Part shown: piece after piece, positions 59,749 to 64,000 of the stretch
Layout of the letters: each line of letters begins with the position of its first letter
Position numbering within the stretch: the stretch's first letter is position 1
Assembly: GCF_016887965.1 (NCBI RefSeq)
Contig: NZ_JAFDVD010000017.1
Coordinates: 1-64,000, forward strand
Source of the DNA: Phycicoccus sonneratiae
Lineage (GTDB): Bacteria > Actinomycetota > Actinomycetes > Actinomycetales > Dermatophilaceae
Direction of reading: 5' to 3'
DNA: 64,000 nucleotides
Notes under the pieces: generated by a model
What the model was told of the DNA's origin: nothing
What the model saw: only the letters and a program-made list of their open reading frames with translations
Database searches by the model: none
Made by a program: the position numbers and the translations under genes

Positions 59749-61494
59749 ATGACCGCCACGCTCCTGCCCGGGGCCCCCGCCCCGACCGAAGCCCCCGCGC
59801 CCGGCCGCCGGCGCTCCGGCCCCCGCTCCGGTCGCGACCTCACCCTCGTCGCCACCGTCGTCGTCGTGGCCGTGGTGCTCGTGGCGATCGTCGGGCTGCC
59901 CCTGCTGCGCATCCTCCTCGCCGCCTTCTCCGAGGAGGGCTGGGGCATCGTCAGCTCCATGCTCACCGACCCGGTGAACCGCCGGATCCTCTGGAACACG
60001 GTGCAGCTCGGCGTGATCGTGTCGCTCGTCGGCACGCTCGTCGGCTTCGTCATGGCCTATGCGCAGGTGCGCCTCGACTTCCGGGGCAAGCGCATCATGC
60101 ACCTGATCGCGCTCATGCCGATCGTGTCGCCCCCGTTCGCGGTGGCGACGGCGGCGATCACCCTGTTCGGGCGCAACGGGATCGTCAGCAGCGACCTGCT
60201 CGGTCTCGGCGTCGACATCTACGGACTCGGCGGGCTCGTCCTCGTGTTGTCGATGTCGTTCTTCCCGGTCGCGTACATGAACCTCAAGGGGATGCTCGAG
60301 AGCCTCGACCCCTCGCTCGACGAGGCGGCCGCGCTGCTCGGTGCCAGCAAGGGCAAGGTCTTCCGCACGGTCACCCTGCCGATGCTGGTTCCCGGCATCG
60401 CTGGCTCGGTGCTCCTGCTGTTCGTGGAGTCGATCGCCGACCTGGCCAACCCGCTCGTCCTCGGCGGCGACTACACGGTGCTCGCCTCCCGGGCCTACCT
60501 GGCCGTCACCGGCGAGTACAACGTCGCCGGCGGGGCCGCGTACTCGCTCGTCCTGCTCGTCCCGGCTCTCAGCGTCTTCCTCGTCCAGCGCTACTGGGTC
60601 GGGCGGCAGAACGTCGTCAGCGTCACCGGTAAGCCCTCCGGCACACCGGAGCTCGTGCGCACACCGGCGCTGCGCATCCCGATCCTCACCGCCGCGGTCC
60701 TCGTCTGTCTGCTCGTCGTCACGATGTACTCGACGGTGGTGGTCGGCGGGTTCGTCAAGATCTTCGGGGTCAACAACGAGTTCACGCTGTCCCACTACCG
60801 GTTCGTCCTCGCGGGCATCGGGTCGGACGCGATGTTCACCACGACGCTGCTCGCCCTCGTGGCGACGCCGCTCGCGGGGATCCTCGGGATGCTCATCGCG
60901 TGGCTCGTGGTGCGCAAGCTGCGCCGGACGTCGGGGCTGATGGACTTCGTCGGCATGCTCGGGCTCTCGGTGCCGGGCACCGTGCTCGGCATCGGGTACG
61001 CCATCGCGTTCAACACCCCGACGGTGTTCGCGAACCGGCAGTGGTTCCCGGCCGTGGCCGGGGGGTCGGCGATCTTCGGAGGGGCGATGGCCATCGTCAT
61101 GGTGTTCGTCGCCCGATCGCTGCCGTCCGGGCAGCGCTCGGGCATCTCCGCGCTGCAGCAGATCAACCCGGCGATCGACGAGGCCTCGACGAGCCTCGGG
61201 GCGGACAGCCTGACGACCTTTCGCAAGGTCACCCTGCCGCTCATCCGGCCTGCGCTGCTCTCCGGCCTGACCTACGCGTTCGCGCGGTCGATGACGACCC
61301 TGTCACCGATCGTGTTCATCACGACCCCCCAGACCAAGATCATGACCTCACAGATCCTCGCCGAGGTCGACGCGGGCCGGTTCGGCAACGCCTTCGCCTA
61401 CTGCGCGATCCTCATCGTCATCGTGCTGTCGGTCATCGGTCTGCTCAACCTCGCACTCCTCCACCCGTCCCTGCGCGGCGTCAACCGCCGGTGA
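59749..61494 (+). CDS. Fused double permease of the Afu/Fbp type
   Basis: Membrane subunit of 581 residues with 12 helices, two permease halves in one chain as in FbpB/AfuB. Each half has its EAA loop: EAAALLGASKGKVFRTVTLPMLVPGI (about residues 196-221) and EASTSLGADSLTTFRKVTLPLIRPAL (about 482-507). ATG 59749 has no clear ribosome site; it is 46 bases after the binding-protein stop. Confidence 0.93.
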   Translation: MTATLLPGAPAPTEAPAPGRRRSGPRSGRDLTLVATVVVVAVVLVAIVGLPLLRILLAAFSEEGWGIVSSMLTDPVNRRILWNTVQLGVIVSLVGTLVGFVMAYAQVRLDFRGKRIMHLIALMPIVSPPFAVATAAITLFGRNGIVSSDLLGLGVDIYGLGGLVLVLSMSFFPVAYMNLKGMLESLDPSLDEAAALLGASKGKVFRTVTLPMLVPGIAGSVLLLFVESIADLANPLVLGGDYTVLASRAYLAVTGEYNVAGGAAYSLVLLVPALSVFLVQRYWVGRQNVVSVTGKPSGTPELVRTPALRIPILTAAVLVCLLVVTMYSTVVVGGFVKIFGVNNEFTLSHYRFVLAGIGSDAMFTTTLLALVATPLAGILGMLIAWLVVRKLRRTSGLMDFVGMLGLSVPGTVLGIGYAIAFNTPTVFANRQWFPAVAGGSAIFGGAMAIVMVFVARSLPSGQRSGISALQQINPAIDEASTSLGADSLTTFRKVTLPLIRPALLSGLTYAFARSMTTLSPIVFITTPQTKIMTSQILAEVDAGRFGNAFAYCAILIVIVLSVIGLLNLALLHPSLRGVNRR

Positions 61495-61511
61495 GCAGCA
61501 CCAGGAGCACC

Positions 61512-62681
61512 ATGACCCAGCACACCGAGTCCGCCGCGCTCGTCGTCGACGAGCGCGCCGCCGACGCCCTGCCCGCCGCGACCCCCGGCCGGCTCGACCT
61601 GCGCCGCCTGCGCAAGGTGTACGGCACCGACCACCACGCCGTGCCGGCCGTGCGCGACATCGACCTCGAGATCAACCCGGGCGAGTTCCTCACGCTGCTC
61701 GGGCCGTCCGGCTGCGGCAAGACGACGACGCTGCGGATGATCGCCGGCTTCGAGACGCCCACTGCCGGGGAGCTGCTGCTCGACGGTGACGTCATCACCG
61801 GGATGGCGCCGAACCACCGGCCGATGGCGATGGTCTTCCAGTCCTACGCCCTCTTCCCGCACCTCACCGTGTTCGACAACGTCGCCTACGGCCTGCGGCT
61901 GAAGAAGCTCCCCGGGACGCGGGTCCGCGAGGAGGTCGAGACCGTGCTCACCTCGATGAACCTCGCCGCCTTCGCGGACCGTGCCCCGCACCAGCTCTCC
62001 GGTGGCCAGCAGCAGCGCGTAGCCCTCGCGCGGGCCCTCGTGATGCGCCCGAAGGTGCTGCTCTTCGACGAGCCGCTGTCCAACCTCGACGCCAAGCTCC
62101 GGGTCCAGATGCGCGGCGAGATCCGGCGCCTCCAGCGCCGGCTCGGCATCACGACCATCTTCGTCACCCACGACCAGGACGAGGCGATGACGATGTCGGA
62201 CCGGATCGTCGTCATGAACGTCGGGGTCATCGAGCAGGTCGACACCCCGGGTGAGATCTACCGTCACCCGGCGTCGGTCTTCGTCGCCGACTTCATCGGC
62301 CGGGCCAACTTCCTCGACGCCGAGGTCTCCGACGTCGGGCCCGACACCGCCCGCATCACCGTCCTCGGCCGGGAGTGGACCGTGCCCCGTCACCCCGACG
62401 CCACCGCCGACTCCGCCCCCGCCCTCCTCGTGCGGCCGGAGTCGGTGCGGCTGCGGCCGGCCCGTGAGGACTCCGTCGGTGGTTCGACGGGCCGCACGAT
62501 CTCGTCGATGTTCTACGGCCAGTCGGTCGAGTACGACATCGAGACCGAGGCGGGCAACATCGTGGCGTCGGTGGCCGACCCCCACGAGGACCAGACCTTC
62601 GAGCCCGGCGACCTCGTCGACGTCTCCTTCGAGGCCGCGCGCACCTGGCTCCTCCCCGTCCCGGGCGCCGGGGCGCCGTGA
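61512..62681 (+). CDS. ABC transporter ATPase with TOBE domain
   Basis: Import ATPase of 389 residues: Walker A GPSGCGKTT, Q-loop VFQSYALFPHLTV, signature LSGGQQQR, Walker B VLLFDEPLSNLDA, switch THDQDEA, then a C-terminal TOBE regulatory domain (LLVRPESVRLRP…MFYGQSVEYDIET). Pot/Fbp/Afu type. GGAG 7 bases before ATG. Its stop overlaps the phosphatase start. Confidence 0.95.
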   Translation: MTQHTESAALVVDERAADALPAATPGRLDLRRLRKVYGTDHHAVPAVRDIDLEINPGEFLTLLGPSGCGKTTTLRMIAGFETPTAGELLLDGDVITGMAPNHRPMAMVFQSYALFPHLTVFDNVAYGLRLKKLPGTRVREEVETVLTSMNLAAFADRAPHQLSGGQQQRVALARALVMRPKVLLFDEPLSNLDAKLRVQMRGEIRRLQRRLGITTIFVTHDQDEAMTMSDRIVVMNVGVIEQVDTPGEIYRHPASVFVADFIGRANFLDAEVSDVGPDTARITVLGREWTVPRHPDATADSAPALLVRPESVRLRPAREDSVGGSTGRTISSMFYGQSVEYDIETEAGNIVASVADPHEDQTFEPGDLVDVSFEAARTWLLPVPGAGAP

Positions 62682-63541
62682 GCGGCGCGGCGACGGCGGA
62701 GGCCGTCCAGGAGTCACATCGGCTGCGGCGGGTCGCCTCGGCCGCGGCGGCGGCCAGCGCCCGCCACCTGCTGACCGCGTTCCGGTCGCCGATGCTCGTC
62801 GAGCACAAGGGCGGTGCCCACGACCTCGTCACCGAGCACGACCTCGCCTCGGAGGCGATCATCCGCGACCTCATCCTGCGCGAGGAGCCGGACAGCACCG
62901 TGCTCGGCGAGGAGGGGGGCGCGGTCGGCGACGGGCGGGTCGTCTGGCACGTCGACCCCATCGACGGGACCGTCAACTTCGCCAACGGCATCGCCTTCTG
63001 GTGCGTCTCGGTCGCGGCTGCGATCGAGGGCGAGGTCGTGGCCGGGGTGGTGCTCGACCCGGTCGGCGGGCACGAGTTCGCGGCCGACCTCGGGGGCGCG
63101 TGGCTCGACGGCGCCCGCCTGGGCCCGCCGGCCGCGCCGACCGAGCTGGGCGCGACGGTCGTCAGCAGCTTCCCCGCCGCCCTGGACCTCGCGAGCCACG
63201 GGGCAGCGGCGCTCGAGGCGACCGGTCGGCTGCTCGAGGCCTTCGGTACGACGCGGGCGATGGGCAGCGGCGCACTCGGCCTGGTCCACGTGGCGGCCGG
63301 CTGGGCCGACGCGACCTTCGACCTGCACACCCACCCGTGGGACGTGGCCGCCGGCAGCCTCGTGGTGCGCATGGCCGGCGGCCGCTACGTGGGGTTCGTC
63401 GACGGTCGCCCCGACGAGGACCCCCGCACCCTCCACCTCGCGCCGTCCTACTACGCCGTCGGCCCGGGGGCGCACTACCCCACGCTGGACTCGGTGGTCC
63501 GCCGGCTGTCCGGGAGCCGGCTGCCGGCCGCGTCGGCCTGA
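62678..63541 (+). CDS. Inositol-monophosphatase-family phosphatase
   Basis: Mg2+-dependent phosphatase of 287 residues. Motif 1 DPIDGTVNFANG (metal ligands Asp, Asp), the upstream GEEGG with the first Glu and the late WDVAAGSLVVRMAGG are all present. GTG overlaps the ATPase stop (GTGA), so it is a fixed part of the transporter operon. This pairing suggests that the imported compound is phosphorylated and is dephosphorylated inside the cell. A histidinol-phosphatase role is possible by sequence but not supported by context. Confidence 0.9.
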   Translation: MSGAATAEAVQESHRLRRVASAAAAASARHLLTAFRSPMLVEHKGGAHDLVTEHDLASEAIIRDLILREEPDSTVLGEEGGAVGDGRVVWHVDPIDGTVNFANGIAFWCVSVAAAIEGEVVAGVVLDPVGGHEFAADLGGAWLDGARLGPPAAPTELGATVVSSFPAALDLASHGAAALEATGRLLEAFGTTRAMGSGALGLVHVAAGWADATFDLHTHPWDVAAGSLVVRMAGGRYVGFVDGRPDEDPRTLHLAPSYYAVGPGAHYPTLDSVVRRLSGSRLPAASA

Positions 63542-63598
63542 GGACCCGGCGGCGCGGCGCGGGCTACCCTCGGTGGACGACGACGAGGAGGTGCACGG

Positions 63599-64000
63599 AT
63601 GGCCGACGCACCCCGTCTCCCGGTTGGTCCCCGCCTGCCGCGCGCGGTCCAGAGCGTCGGGATGATGCGGCTGCGGCACCGCTGGGTGCCCCGGCTGCAC
63701 CGCCGGTACGGCGACGTCTTCACCGTCCGGCTGCTCCCCCGGGGCCGTGACGTCGTCCTCTTCTCCGACCCCGCCGCCGTCCGCGAGATCTTCGCCGGCG
63801 ACCCCGCCGTCTTCCACGCCGGCGAGGCCAACTCGCTGCTCGGGCCGGTGATGGGCGAGCACTCGCTGCTGCTCCTCGACGACCTCGAGCACCGGCGCGC
63901 CCGGGCCCTCCTCACGCCGGCCTTCTCGGGGCGGGCGCTGCGCGGGTACGCCGACCTCGTCTCCGGGCTGGCCAAGACCGAGGTCGGCTCGTGGGTCCCC
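63599..64000 (+). CDS. Cytochrome P450, N-terminal part (cut by window end)
   Basis: The first 134 codons of a P450 gene. LPVGPRLPRAVQSVGMMRLRHRW…YGDVFTVRLLPRGRDVVLFSDPAAVREIFAGDP and LLLLDDLEHRRARALLTPAFSGRALRGYADLV (C-helix region, HxxxR heme-propionate contacts) are typical. The heme Cys loop lies beyond the window. GAGGAGGT is 6 bases before ATG, and TACCCT (63565-63570) is a likely -10. Substrate unknown. Confidence 0.9.
   Translation, partial: MADAPRLPVGPRLPRAVQSVGMMRLRHRWVPRLHRRYGDVFTVRLLPRGRDVVLFSDPAAVREIFAGDPAVFHAGEANSLLGPVMGEHSLLLLDDLEHRRARALLTPAFSGRALRGYADLVSGLAKTEVGSWVP

Noticed and set aside
58644-62681. Ferric iron importer
   Set aside because: The transporter class is often labelled so, but no iron-binding Tyr pair is evident and a phosphatase is part of the operon. 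Kept as an alternative, not as the call.

Overview
The window is 64 kb of very GC-rich DNA with short intergenic gaps, many GTG starts, and four-base ATGA or GTGA overlaps between neighbouring genes. An HspR repressor with HAIR operators, an ECF42-type sigma factor with DGPF proteins, LLM-class flavin/F420 oxidoreductases and an LprG-like lipoprotein beside a P55-like transporter all point to Actinomycetota. A motile member of Micrococcales (Intrasporangiaceae-like) is my guess; the sequence alone does not prove the family. I saw no rRNA, tRNA, insertion sequence, prophage or CRISPR array. The window looks like ordinary chromosome with several accessory metabolic modules.

Layout. 0-9.6 kb: class II fructose-bisphosphate aldolase (-), then a 437-base divergent gap with a perfect 15-bp hairpin, then an eight-gene chemotaxis operon (cheA-cheW-mcp-cheY-cheB-cheR-cheX-like-REC/CheX-like) in which nearly every gene overlaps the next. 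9.7-15.3 kb: a membrane acyltransferase, an operon of three DGPF/YCII proteins and an ECF42 sigma factor, a large imperfect palindrome, an LLM oxidoreductase and an RNA methyltransferase. 15.3-24.2 kb: a polar amino-acid ABC importer, a DedA protein, a NarL-type two-component system, an ABC-2 exporter and an MFS exporter under a divergent ArsR-like regulator. 24.2-32.8 kb: LemA, PyrE, small hypotheticals, SDR, exonuclease III, an Fpg/Nei glycosylase, a DinB-like protein and an lprG-P55-like pair. 32.8-37.8 kb: ClpB with a HAIR site, an RraB-like protein, a TspO-like membrane protein and a secreted beta-propeller protein.

37.7-49.0 kb is the best-defined metabolic island. It has a triosephosphate-isomerase paralogue, an RpiB paralogue, a DhaK-DhaL fusion kinase, a ribose-type ABC importer with a DUF2291 partner, a zinc alcohol dehydrogenase, a divergent SorC-type regulator and an FGGY kinase. 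This set matches the erythritol/L-threitol route described for Mycolicibacterium smegmatis (polyol to L-erythrulose, to L-erythrulose-1-P, to D-erythrulose-4-P, to D-erythrose-4-P). 49.1-53.3 kb is the heat-shock operon dnaK-grpE-dnaJ-hspR with two HAIR sites at its promoter. 53.4-56.9 kb holds an LLM oxidoreductase, a CYTH protein, small proteins and a patatin-like hydrolase.

57.0-63.5 kb is a second module: an OmpR-type two-component system, apparently started by a 13-codon leaderless leader ORF, followed by a binding protein, a fused permease, an ATPase and an inositol-monophosphatase-family enzyme. It resembles Afu-type sugar-phosphate importers that carry their own phosphatase. The window ends inside a cytochrome P450 gene. 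A recurring feature throughout is a TANNNT -10 hexamer 6-8 bases before the start codon, the signature of leaderless mRNAs, which I used to choose several starts.
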